Shown here piece after piece: positions 25,723 through 33,933 of a DNA stretch of 39,680 nt. Position 1 is the stretch's first letter. Each line of letters starts with the position of its first letter. Origin of the DNA: an uncultured Thermogutta sp. (GTDB lineage Bacteria > Planctomycetota > Planctomycetia > Pirellulales > Thermoguttaceae). The position numbers and the translations under genes were made by a program. The notes beneath the pieces were generated by a model that saw nothing but the letters and a program-made list of their open reading frames with translations, ran no database searches and was not told the origin of the DNA. The stretch is from NCBI GenBank assembly GCA_937128505.1, contig CAKZMM010000198.1, positions 1-39,680 of the forward strand, read 5' to 3'.

Positions 25723-26991
25723 TCAACCCTCCGAACTCTTGGTTGGGGGGTACTCGGTCGGAGTTTCGCACCGTTCAACCCTGCTGACCGCCGCCCCTTC
25801 GGCAAATCGGGTATAGAGCACATCACCGGGCGTAAGCTCCGCAGCCGAGTAGACCGGGGCGGTTTTGCCCAGCTTTTGGGTGAGACTGTAACCGCGTCTT
25901 AGCACCGCCAGGGGGCTGAGGGCTTCCAGTCGGGCCGAAGCTCGCTCCCAGCGCTGTCGTGCTTTTTCCAGCCGCTGCTGCACGGCACGATGGAGTCGTT
26001 CCGAGCAACCGTCCAGGGTTTGCGTTAATTGATAAAGCCACTGCTTAGGCCGCCGAAATACCGTGCGGCCAGCCAGGAGATTCCACCGGGCCCGGGCCGC
26101 ATCCAATCGGGCACGCATCGCTGTGACCAATCGACCGGAGTATTGCCGTAATCGTAAGGAAAGTTCCTCAGCCGAAGGAACAAGTCGTTCCGCGGCCTCG
26201 CTCGGAGTCAAGGCTCGCAAGTCCGCCGCCAAGTCCGTCAGTGTCACGTCGATTTCATGTCCGACGGCAGACACCACAGGGATTCGAGAGGCAGCAACGG
26301 CCCGGACGACTTTTTCCTCGTTAAAGGTCCAAAGATCTTCTGTACTTCCCCCACCGCGGGCAATAACCAGGCAATCGAACGGGACTTTAAGCCGGTTGAC
26401 CGTGTGGATTGCCTCCACGATCTCCTCGGCTGCCCCCTCGCCCTGGACCCGCACGGCAACAACCAGCACTGAGACACCCCGCCAGCGACGCTGGAGGATC
26501 TGAAGAAAGTCGTGGATTGCCGCCCCGGTTGGGCTGGTCAGCAAAGCAAGGCGGCGGATGAAACGGGGCAAAGGCCGCTTTCGCGCCGGGTCAAAAAGCC
26601 CTTCCTTCGCCAATCGCTCGTATAACTGCCGGAAAGCGAGCTCTAAGGCACCGAGCCCTCTTGGTTCCAATTGGCTAATTACCAATTGGTATTTCCCATG
26701 AGGGGGATAAACATCCAAATAACCGAAGCAAACCACCTCCAAACCGTCCGTCAGTTCGAATCGAATTTTATTGGCGACCGATCGCCAAATTACGGCCGGC
26801 AATTGGGCCTGCGCATCTTTGAGAGTGAGATAAATGTGGCCCGACCGGGGGCGGGAAAGGTTTGAAATTTCCCCCATGACCCAAACCGCGGGAAAGTTCG
26901 CTTCAATCAGTGCTTTGATCTGCTGGCTAAGTTCACCAACCGTCAGCACCTGCCGGTGGTGCCAAAAGCTATGAAGCGGTAGCGTTGCCAC
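25723..26991 (-). CDS. xseA: Exodeoxyribonuclease VII large subunit
   Basis: The product is 422 aa, starting at GTG 26991 with a weak AGGG site. It is the catalytic large subunit of exonuclease VII, which degrades single-stranded DNA to short oligonucleotides in repair and recombination. Residues about 15-110 form the N-terminal OB-fold (LTVGELSQQIKALIE, VWVMGEISNLSRPRSGHIYLTLKD). The catalytic core includes the family signatures RRLALLTSPTGAAIHDFLQI (146-165), ARGGGSTEDLWTFNEE (211-226) and SAVGHEIDVTLTDLAADLRA (241-260). A coiled-coil region (about 285-360) and a small C-terminal segment follow. Length is normal for the family. No small-subunit gene (xseB), often adjacent, is seen nearby. 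Confidence 0.97.
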   Translation of the reverse strand: MATLPLHSFWHHRQVLTVGELSQQIKALIEANFPAVWVMGEISNLSRPRSGHIYLTLKDAQAQLPAVIWRSVANKIRFELTDGLEVVCFGYLDVYPPHGKYQLVISQLEPRGLGALELAFRQLYERLAKEGLFDPARKRPLPRFIRRLALLTSPTGAAIHDFLQILQRRWRGVSVLVVAVRVQGEGAAEEIVEAIHTVNRLKVPFDCLVIARGGGSTEDLWTFNEEKVVRAVAASRIPVVSAVGHEIDVTLTDLAADLRALTPSEAAERLVPSAEELSLRLRQYSGRLVTAMRARLDAARARWNLLAGRTVFRRPKQWLYQLTQTLDGCSERLHRAVQQRLEKARQRWERASARLEALSPLAVLRRGYSLTQKLGKTAPVYSAAELTPGDVLYTRFAEGAAVSRVERCETPTEYPPTKSSEG

Positions 26992-27182
26992 GGGTGGAAC
27001 CCTAGTTACGAAAGACGGTGCTAGTCATCGCGTAAGCTCTGAATTACAATCCCTCGCAAGAAAACCATGCATTTAGCTCAATGATTATTTTAGCCCGCCG
27101 GTTCGCAGATTTCCGCCGAGGGTCATTGCCGTTCGATTCGCCCGATGATTGAATGACTGGTTTTTCGGAGGCATTTTTTGCC

Positions 27183-27710
27183 ATGGATGCATTAGAAGCG
27201 ATTCGGACTCGTCGCAGTATTCGCAAGTTCCAACCGCGAGAGGTTCCCCGCGAGTTGATCCGCGTACTGCTGGAAGCAGCCATGCTGGCCCCCAGTGCGC
27301 GGAATGCTCAACCTTGGCAATTCGTCGTGATCGACGACCGGAAGATGCTGAGTGAATACGGCACGAAACACCCCAATGCTGAAATGGCCAAAGAGGCTCC
27401 CTTGGGCATTTTGGTGTGCGGGGATTTACGGCTAGAACTTTCCCCGGGTTATTGGCCGGTCGACTGTGCGGCTGCGGTACAGAATTTGTTGCTGGCGGCC
27501 CATGCTTTGGGTTTGGGAGCGGTTTGGACCGGTGTTTATCCCCGCGAGGACCGAATGAATACCCTGCGGCAAATGTGTCGGCTACCGGAACCGGTGATCC
27601 CTCACACATTGGTGCTGATTGGATACCCGGCGGAATCCCCGCCGATGCCCGACCGATTCCATGCCGACCGCATTTACCTCAATCAGTTTGGTCAAGCCAT
27701 GAGCTTGTAA
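27183..27710 (+). CDS. Nitroreductase family protein
   Basis: The product is 175 aa from ATG 27183, with GGAGG about 11 nt upstream; a start at 27153 would add ten residues without support. It is a small FMN-dependent nitroreductase-type flavoprotein: MDALEAIRTRRSIRKFQ carries the phosphate-binding Arg-rich N-terminus, MLAPSARNAQPWQFVVI is the classic FMN-contact motif, and AAAVQNLLLAAHALGLGAVWTGVY is the conserved central helix. The C-terminus (LVLIGYPAESPPMP...RIYLNQFGQ) fits the short subgroup without a long dimer extension. Such enzymes reduce nitro-aromatics, quinones or flavins with NAD(P)H; the physiological substrate here is unknown. It is divergent from xseA, with a 191-bp shared upstream region. 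Confidence 0.92.
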   Translation: MDALEAIRTRRSIRKFQPREVPRELIRVLLEAAMLAPSARNAQPWQFVVIDDRKMLSEYGTKHPNAEMAKEAPLGILVCGDLRLELSPGYWPVDCAAAVQNLLLAAHALGLGAVWTGVYPREDRMNTLRQMCRLPEPVIPHTLVLIGYPAESPPMPDRFHADRIYLNQFGQAMSL

Positions 27711-27885
27711 ACAGGGGTTCGCCGCAGTTGGTAGCGCGTGCAAAAAGGCCGACGCAAAGGATCCTGAGCTTCTGAAGTTCTTGAGCCAAGATTTGCGGGG
27801 CAAAAGTTCGGATGACCGAGTCGCGGAAGAAATAGGCCAGTGGCAGTTGCGGGGCTTGCTCCGCGTATTTGAGGAGGTTGCGCTC

Positions 27886-29796
27886 ATGAAAGCTAGTGGG
27901 AAACACACAGCTTTTATCGTGGCTTTGGCCATCGGTTTGATCGGGCTGCTGGCTTCGGGCGGAAATTCGGCGGCCTTAGCCGAGCAAACGAACCAATCAC
28001 TGCCGAATATCCTGTGGTTAACCTGCGAGGACATGGGACCGCACTTGGGCTGTTATGGAGATCGTTTTGCCACGAGCCCAAATCTGGACCGACTGGCCGC
28101 GAAAGGGATGCGTTATTTAAACGTTTGGTCGAATGCCCCGGTGTGCGCCCCGGCACGAACGGCGATTATCATGGGAGTGTGTCCGACCAGCTTAGGCGCC
28201 GAGCACATGCGGAGCGAGGTGGCTTTGCCGCCGGGAATGCGGATGTATCCGCAATTCTTGCGGGAGCGGGGCTACTACTGCACCAATAACGTCAAGGAGG
28301 ACTACAACGTCACCAAGCCGGGAAAAGTTTGGGATGAATCGTCGGGCAAGGCACACTGGAAAAATCGGGAACCAGGACAACCCTTTTTTGCCATTTTCAA
28401 TTTTACGACGACCCACGAGAGTCAAATCCGCGTGCGTCCGCATCAGTTACGGCATGATCCGAGCCGGGTGTCAATTCCGCCGTATCATCCCGACACACCT
28501 GAAGTGCGGCATGACTGGACCCAATACTACGACAAGATTGCGGAAATGGATTCCCAGGTGGGGGCGCGGCTTCGCGAACTGGAGGAAGCCGGTTTGGCCG
28601 AGGAAACAATCGTCTTCTTTTATAGCGATCATGGCAGTGGAATGCCGCGGAACAAGCGCTGGCCGATTAACGCCGGGCTGAGGGTGCCGCTTATTGTTTA
28701 TGTGCCCGAAAAATTCCGGCATTTGGCTCCCGCGGATTATCAGCCGGGGGGAACCAGCAGCCGGTTGGTTTCGTTCGTTGATTTGGCTACCACCCTGCTC
28801 AGTATTGCAGGGATCGAACCCCCGCCCTGGATGCACGGCCGTGCCTTCATGGGCAAATATGCTCAGGAAGGACCGCGGTATTTGTTCGGGTTTCGGGGGC
28901 GAATGGACGAGCGATTCGACATGGTGCGTTCGGTCCGGAATCATCGCTATGTGTATGTACGGCAATACATGCCCCATCTTCCTTTCGGGCAACATGTCGC
29001 CTATATGTTCGAGACGCCAACCACTCGGGAATGGAAGCGACTTTATGATGAGGGGAAATTGACGCCGGAGCAACGATTCTTCTGGGAACCAAAACCGCCT
29101 GAAGAACTGTACGATTTGGAAACCGATCCGCATGAAGTTCGGAACCTTGCCGACTCGCCCGAGCATCGGGAGGTCTTGGAGGAATTCCGCCGGGCTTTGC
29201 GGGAGCATGTGTTGGAGGTGCGCGATGCCGGATTCTTGAGCGAACCGGAAATGCATCGCCGCAGTGCCGGGAGCAGTATATACGAGTTCGCGCAGGATCC
29301 GAATCGTTATCCGCTGGAAAAGATCTTCGCGATGGCCGAATGTGCAGCACGGCGAAACCCGGAGGATCTTCAAGTACTTTTGCGCGGCATGACCGACCCC
29401 GATAGCGGCGTTCGTTACTGGGCGGTGATGGGTCTTGCCGTTCGGGGGAAACCGGCCGTAGAAAAGGGGACTCCGCTTCTGCGGCAACTTTTGCGGGATG
29501 ATCCCTCGCCTTCGGCGCGGATTGTGGCGGCTTGGGCACTGGCTGAGTACGGCGGGGCGGATGATCTCAGAAACGCGCTAGAGACCTTAGTGAGCTTGGC
29601 TCCGCCGGACAAAAACGGGGCATATACGGGGGCTTTTGCCGTGTGGGTACTCGATCTTTTGGGGCCAAAAATCGAACCGGTCAAGCCGCTTTTGGAAGGA
29701 ATATCGCGCACAGACCCGAATGCCCCTGCCCGGGCCAACAGCTATGTCGGTCGATTGCTGTCACACATTTTCGGAACCGCGGTAAAGTACGACTGA
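27886..29796 (+). CDS. Secreted sulfatase with C-terminal HEAT-like region
   Basis: The product is 636 aa from ATG 27886, which has a perfect GAGGAGG 8 nt upstream (the open frame runs further upstream but lacks support). Residues 1-33 are a signal peptide. It is an alkaline-phosphatase-fold type I sulfatase: LPNILWLTCEDMGPHLGCYGD (39-59) holds metal-binding Asp, CAPAR (87-91) is the CxPxR motif whose Cys is converted to formylglycine, TTTHES includes His177, and YSDHGSGM carries Asp248-His249. The sulfatase part ends near 450 (ELYDLETDPHEVRNL at 407-421). Residues about 485-605 contain helical pairs (LLRGMTDPDSGVRYWAVMGLA, ARIVAAWALAEYG) like HEAT repeats, possibly for substrate or partner binding. 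The substrate is probably a sulfated polysaccharide; this is inference. Confidence 0.94.
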   Translation: MKASGKHTAFIVALAIGLIGLLASGGNSAALAEQTNQSLPNILWLTCEDMGPHLGCYGDRFATSPNLDRLAAKGMRYLNVWSNAPVCAPARTAIIMGVCPTSLGAEHMRSEVALPPGMRMYPQFLRERGYYCTNNVKEDYNVTKPGKVWDESSGKAHWKNREPGQPFFAIFNFTTTHESQIRVRPHQLRHDPSRVSIPPYHPDTPEVRHDWTQYYDKIAEMDSQVGARLRELEEAGLAEETIVFFYSDHGSGMPRNKRWPINAGLRVPLIVYVPEKFRHLAPADYQPGGTSSRLVSFVDLATTLLSIAGIEPPPWMHGRAFMGKYAQEGPRYLFGFRGRMDERFDMVRSVRNHRYVYVRQYMPHLPFGQHVAYMFETPTTREWKRLYDEGKLTPEQRFFWEPKPPEELYDLETDPHEVRNLADSPEHREVLEEFRRALREHVLEVRDAGFLSEPEMHRRSAGSSIYEFAQDPNRYPLEKIFAMAECAARRNPEDLQVLLRGMTDPDSGVRYWAVMGLAVRGKPAVEKGTPLLRQLLRDDPSPSARIVAAWALAEYGGADDLRNALETLVSLAPPDKNGAYTGAFAVWVLDLLGPKIEPVKPLLEGISRTDPNAPARANSYVGRLLSHIFGTAVKYD

Positions 29797-30146
29797 GCTG
29801 ATGTAAAACCACCGTCGGGCGGTCGTACTCCCGATGTCGGGTATCCGCGCATGTGCATCTAGCGCTGCAAAATACCGGACATTTATTCCAATATTCCAAT
29901 TCGGCAGGGTTTTGTGGACTGAGGACTGAGCGTCGTTCGAATCGTCCGTCGTCCACCAAGTTAATCGCAGGAGCCGGGAAAGAAACCAGCGGCTTGGGCA
30001 GCAAATGCAGGAGCCCAAAAGCTGTGCGGGTCCGGAAAGGAGTGTAGGGATCGCTCAAAAACTGAACCTACGGTGGAACCGCATTCCTAAGCGTCTTCGC
30101 CGGACGTGAGAACGTTGAAGGTGAGATACATGGTCGGAGATTACTC
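29797..30146. other. Intergenic region upstream of the MFS gene
   Basis: No gene is visible in these 350 bp. Small duplications are present: ATTCCAAT twice near 29884-29899, and GACTGAG twice near 29918-29931. No clear promoter or terminator was found. Confidence 0.5.
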
Positions 30147-31385
30147 ATGAGTCAAGCACGGATAGGCCGCGAACAATGGCTGGTCTTAGGGGCGGCGTTT
30201 TTAGGTTGGATGTTCGACGGTTTGGAGATGGGACTTTTTCCGATCGCCGCTCGGCCGGCTTTGCAGGATCTGCTTCAGGTCACCAGCGATGCGGAGGTCG
30301 GGAGATGGAATGGGGTGCTGACGGCCTCGTTTTTGTTGGGGGCAGCCGCCGGCGGATTGGTGTTCGGCTGGCTGGGGGATCGGATCGGCCGGGTTCGGAG
30401 CATGGCCGCCAGTATTGCCGCTTACGCTCTGTTTACCGGGGCCTGCTACTTCGCAACCGCACCGTGGCAATTAGCGGTGCTACGATTTTGTGCAGCCCTG
30501 GGGATGGGAGGGGAATGGTCCCTGGGGGTAGCCCTGGTGGTGGAGTTTTGGCCGGAGCGATTGCGGCCACTTATGGCGGGAATTATTGGGGCGGCCGCTA
30601 ACGTGGGATTCTTGTCGATCGCTTTGCTGGCAGTTTTCTTTCCCGTGACACCGGATCAATGGCGGTGGATCATGCTGGCGGGTGCGTCACCGGCTATTCT
30701 GGCGGTATTGATCCTATTTTTCGTGCCGGAAAGTCGGCGGTGGCAGGCGGCGGTTCGGGAGAAAGCCGCGCGGCCTATTCGCGAGATATTCACGCCGCCG
30801 CTTCTGAAATACACCATTTTGGCGATCTGCTTTGCGTCGATTCCGCTGGTAGCGACTTGGGGTGGGGTGAGCGGATTTTTGCCGCTTTGGGCAGATCAAT
30901 TGGCTGGCCCGGCTCGCCCCTACGCCAAGGGAGTTACGCAGGTAGTCATTTCCATCGGGGCGATTATCGGGTGTATTGTGGCACCGATTATCGGAGGGCA
31001 AATTGGGCGGCGTCCTGTTTATTTCGGGCTCTGCCTTCTTTCTCTGCTGGCCTGTCAGCTTCTATTCCGGGAGTGGTGGCAATACGGGATCAACTTCTTG
31101 CTGATGGCCGGGATAGCCGGCTGTCTAACGGCGGCTTTCTACGGGTGGTTGCCGATGTACCTGCCGGAACTATTCCCCACCCGGGTCCGAGCGACAGGGC
31201 AGGGGCTGAGTTTCAATTTCGGGCGGATCCTAGCGGCCGGGGGCACACTGAGTACCGGACAGTTGATGCAGCTATTCCAGGGGAGCTATCCCCGCGCTTG
31301 TTCAACCATCACCTTGATTTACGTAGTCGGGTTGGCGTTGATTTGGCTTGCGCCGGAGACTAAAGGCAAGCCTCTTCCGGAGTAA
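30147..31385 (+). CDS. MFS transporter, sugar phosphate/aromatic acid:H+ symporter-like
   Basis: The product is 412 aa, with a GGAG site 7 nt before the ATG. Twelve hydrophobic segments in two six-helix halves fit the major facilitator superfamily. Helix 1 contains WMFDGLEMGLF with Asp24, and the loop after helix 2 has GWLGDRIGRVRSM, motif A of the superfamily; a weaker second copy (GGQIGRRPVYFG) precedes helix 8. The LPELFPTRVRATGQGLSFNFGRI segment late in the sequence is typical of the sugar-porter-like and aromatic acid:H+ symporter branches. The likely substrate is a small organic anion or acid, but this cannot be fixed from sequence. It precedes the NCS1-type permease on the same strand (292-bp gap), giving two transporter genes in tandem. 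Confidence 0.9.
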   Translation: MSQARIGREQWLVLGAAFLGWMFDGLEMGLFPIAARPALQDLLQVTSDAEVGRWNGVLTASFLLGAAAGGLVFGWLGDRIGRVRSMAASIAAYALFTGACYFATAPWQLAVLRFCAALGMGGEWSLGVALVVEFWPERLRPLMAGIIGAAANVGFLSIALLAVFFPVTPDQWRWIMLAGASPAILAVLILFFVPESRRWQAAVREKAARPIREIFTPPLLKYTILAICFASIPLVATWGGVSGFLPLWADQLAGPARPYAKGVTQVVISIGAIIGCIVAPIIGGQIGRRPVYFGLCLLSLLACQLLFREWWQYGINFLLMAGIAGCLTAAFYGWLPMYLPELFPTRVRATGQGLSFNFGRILAAGGTLSTGQLMQLFQGSYPRACSTITLIYVVGLALIWLAPETKGKPLPE

Positions 31386-31677
31386 GGGTTTAGGGAGTCG
31401 CACCCCAAGGAAAGTGTTACGCACGTGGCCCTTGGCTCGGCGGTTGGGCCTGCAAGGCAAACAGGCCTCTGCAGACTGATTGAAGGCAAAGCAGCCCATA
31501 AACCGGTTGCAAAGCGACCCCGGTTGCATTTAATATGTTGTCAGCTTTTCTGAGGCAAATGGTCGGTGTCGTGGCTTGTTGCGGTGTCGGAAGGTTCGGT
31601 GAGTGCACTTCGAGCATGGCCGGCTGCCGCCGTTTGGCGGCGTGTGCCATCAGCTCAGTAGAGAGAAGGAGATACCT

Positions 31678-33081
31678 ATGGCAAACCAGACACTTCCCGG
31701 TTATTTGGCGTCGGCTCGACCAAACCCCTTGTCCAATCGAGCTGCTTGGTACCTGAACACAGCGCAATCGTATGCGGGGATCTTCCTTTGGATCGCGTTC
31801 TTCGACCGGCTGGCGGGGGCGGCAAGCGGCGAAGGGGCCCTACGGATGCTCGGGTTGGGCGGTTCGCTCATTGCCCTTGCCGTCGCAGGGGGGATCGCTT
31901 TTGCCTTGTTTTATTGGGTGCCGGGGATGCTGGGGATGAAAACAGGCCTACCCCTTTACATTGTGGGGACTAGCACCTTCGGGACGATTGGAGGGTACTT
32001 TTTGCCTGGAATTTTTATGGGGCTCCTCCAGATCGGTTGGTACAGCGTCGGGACCTATTATGCAGCCTTGCTAATTTTGAAAGGGATCGGTTTACCACAA
32101 TATGCCGTATCGCTTTACGGTGAAGGGGGGCAGTTCAGCCTGGTGTTTCTCATTACCACGATCTTGTGGGGATACATTTTCGCTTTGATCGGCGCCTGGG
32201 GCATCAAATACGTGGCGCGCGTGGCTACATTTTTCCCAATTGTGCCGATCGTGATGCTCCTTGTTTCCGCCCGATTGGCAGCTCCGCATGTCGGCGGATA
32301 CGAGGCGCCCATAGCTGACCCGGTGGCTGGTTTCCTCCTAATCATTCAATTGGTGATCGGCTTTTTTGCAACGGCAGGCGCCGTGGGGGCGGACTTTTGC
32401 TCCAATAACCGAAATGCCGAGGACGTCAAATGGGGAGGAATCGCGGGGATTTGGCTGCCCATTGTATTTGCCGGGGGACTGGCAATGATTGCCGTGGCAG
32501 GAGCCCATGGGAAAAGCCCGGACCTCGTCAGCCTCACCTATAGTGATGCGTTGCCGGTGATCAACCCGACTTTAGGGAAAATCATGCTGATTCTCTTTGC
32601 CATTGGTTCGGTAGCTCCGGCGTGCTTCTGCTCGTTTATCATCGGCAACAGTTTGTCAACGATCTTAGGGAGCGAAAAAACCCGCGTGCCGTTGACCCTT
32701 GCCGGGGCCACGGTGGGAATCGTATTGGCGGCGCTGGGTGTAGCCGGCAATTTGGAGGCTTTCTTCGGCCTGATCGGGGCCTCGTTCGGTCCGGTCATCG
32801 GGGCCATGATCGCCGATTATCTGCTGAGCGGCGGCAAATGGGCGGGACCGCGTCGGGGGATTAGTATTCCTGGCTATGGGGCCTGGGCCGTCGGCTTCAT
32901 CGTGGGCATCCAGAACCACCCGTGGGTAGGCGGGCTGCCGAGTTGGGATATGGCGGCGGTTTACTCGTTGGTGGTCGGCTTTGTGGTATACCTGATCTTG
33001 GCTAAGTTGGGCCTCGAGCCGCCTGTCGTGGAAGCACCGCACCTGACGCAGGTCGAAGAGGGTACGACCACGCAATCCTAA
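31678..33081 (+). CDS. NCS1-type purine/cytosine permease
   Basis: The product is 467 aa from ATG 31678, with AAGGAG 6 nt upstream; the open frame extends 75 nt further without support. About twelve transmembrane segments match the nucleobase:cation symporter-1 family (cytosine, purines, allantoin, hydantoin or thiamine uptake). Characteristic features are the N-terminal NTAQSYAGIFLWIAFFDRLAG region of helix 1, GTSTFGTIGGYFLPG in helix 3, the long GAVGADFCSNNRNAEDVKWGG segment of the central helix-loop, and GASFGPVIGAMIADYLL near the end. The exact nucleobase or vitamin cannot be called. A 6-bp hairpin (GCCGCC/GGCGGC, 31626-31641) lies in the leader, but I could not match it to a riboswitch class. 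Confidence 0.9.
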   Translation: MANQTLPGYLASARPNPLSNRAAWYLNTAQSYAGIFLWIAFFDRLAGAASGEGALRMLGLGGSLIALAVAGGIAFALFYWVPGMLGMKTGLPLYIVGTSTFGTIGGYFLPGIFMGLLQIGWYSVGTYYAALLILKGIGLPQYAVSLYGEGGQFSLVFLITTILWGYIFALIGAWGIKYVARVATFFPIVPIVMLLVSARLAAPHVGGYEAPIADPVAGFLLIIQLVIGFFATAGAVGADFCSNNRNAEDVKWGGIAGIWLPIVFAGGLAMIAVAGAHGKSPDLVSLTYSDALPVINPTLGKIMLILFAIGSVAPACFCSFIIGNSLSTILGSEKTRVPLTLAGATVGIVLAALGVAGNLEAFFGLIGASFGPVIGAMIADYLLSGGKWAGPRRGISIPGYGAWAVGFIVGIQNHPWVGGLPSWDMAAVYSLVVGFVVYLILAKLGLEPPVVEAPHLTQVEEGTTTQS

Positions 33082-33144
33082 AAGTTGTGGAACCTCGAGA
33101 AAGGCATTAAGCCCGGTATATTCCGGCAAGCGCTCAGAACCCAT

Positions 33145-33193
33145 GGGGCCGCTTCTGACGGGATGCGCGTAGTGGCCTCTCCGAAGCGGCCCC
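33145..33193. terminator. Strong inverted repeat, possible terminator of the permease gene
   Basis: GGGGCCGCTTC (33145-33155) is perfectly complementary to GAAGCGGCCCC (33183-33193), an 11-bp stem with a 27-nt loop, 64 bp after the permease stop codon. A T run is missing, so it may be a non-canonical terminator or an RNA-stabilising hairpin. Confidence 0.4.
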
Positions 33194-33532
33194 TTGTCAT
33201 CGCGGGAAGCAGGCTGCACGTGCCGCAGCTTTGCCCTCGGGTACGGGTGGTTCCCTCGCATCTGCAAAAGACGCTTCTTCAATGTTCTCAACCCTTTTTG
33301 GCGGTTGGCAACCGCCGCAAGTTGTGCCGCATCTGGGGAGAAAGCTTCTCCTAGGTTAGGAAGATGCGAATCGGCGAGGCGGCTTCCTGCCATATCCGGG
33401 GAAGATTTCCTGCCATCCGGGGAGCAAGAGTGCCGGCAAGTGTACACGAACTCGCCGCTGATTAGGGTTTTGGATCGTGTAGGGCGGCAAGCTGCGGCAC
33501 CGTGCCGCGAGGCTTGTCAAGTCTCCCCGCTC

Positions 33533-33629
33533 CAAGGGTGTTCATTCAGAGAACTCTTCAAGGGTGTTCATTCAGAGAACTTTTCAAGGGTGTTCATTCA
33601 GAGAACTCTTAGAGAGTGTTCATTCGGCG
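33533..33629. repeat. Tandem repeat array, 26-bp unit, 3.7 copies
   Basis: Units start at 33533, 33559, 33585 and 33611 and share the core GGGTGTTCATTCAGAGAAC. The first three are nearly identical; the last is diverged (AGAGAGTGTTCATTCGGCG). Confidence 0.9.
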
Positions 33630-33933
33630 AAAAGAATACTCTTTAGGCAAGATTGCGGGATATAGTGCTTGTGCATCAGGAGAGGGACTTCTCCCACGCG
33701 AAATATTCGACCAAAGACTTTTCCACAGAATAGAAGGCACCCTCGAGTCATATTAGAAATTTAGAAATATTAGAATAGGATGCATCCGAGGCGTTCTTCT
33801 TTTCTGCGAGGCCCTTCCGGCATTGGGATAAGAGCTTCCTACAGAAACAAAGTAATATAGGGAACCTTAGGGCTGCCTCGGATAGAAAGTCCAAAAAAGG
33901 CAGTTTCCAACCAGTTTCAAAAAAATAATCATC

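Larger units (their letters stand above)
33082..33933. other. Intergenic region between convergent permease and hisS genes
   Basis: No gene is supported in this 852-bp spacer. It contains a strong inverted repeat (33145-33193), a 26-bp tandem array (33533-33629), a duplicated TTCCTGCCAT...CCGGGGA element near 33390-33423 and a TTAGAAAT run near 33755-33775. Open frames through the tandem array are repeat artefacts. Confidence 0.6.

Noticed and set aside
28471-29487. Open frame of 338 codons on the - strand inside the sulfatase gene
   Set aside because: Antisense to the sulfatase core and HEAT-like region; composition and lack of motifs indicate a shadow frame.
31626-31641. Hairpin in the NCS1 permease leader as a riboswitch
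   Set aside because: It is a simple 6-bp stem with a 4-nt loop; no known purine, thiamine or guanidine riboswitch consensus surrounds it.
32665-33447. Open frame of 260 codons on the - strand overlapping the permease 3' end
   Set aside because: Mostly antisense to the NCS1 permease and runs into non-coding repeat DNA; no domain visible.
33194-33646. 150-codon + strand frame through the 26-bp array
   Set aside because: A 26-bp period shifts frame each copy and no protein motif is present; it is open by chance.
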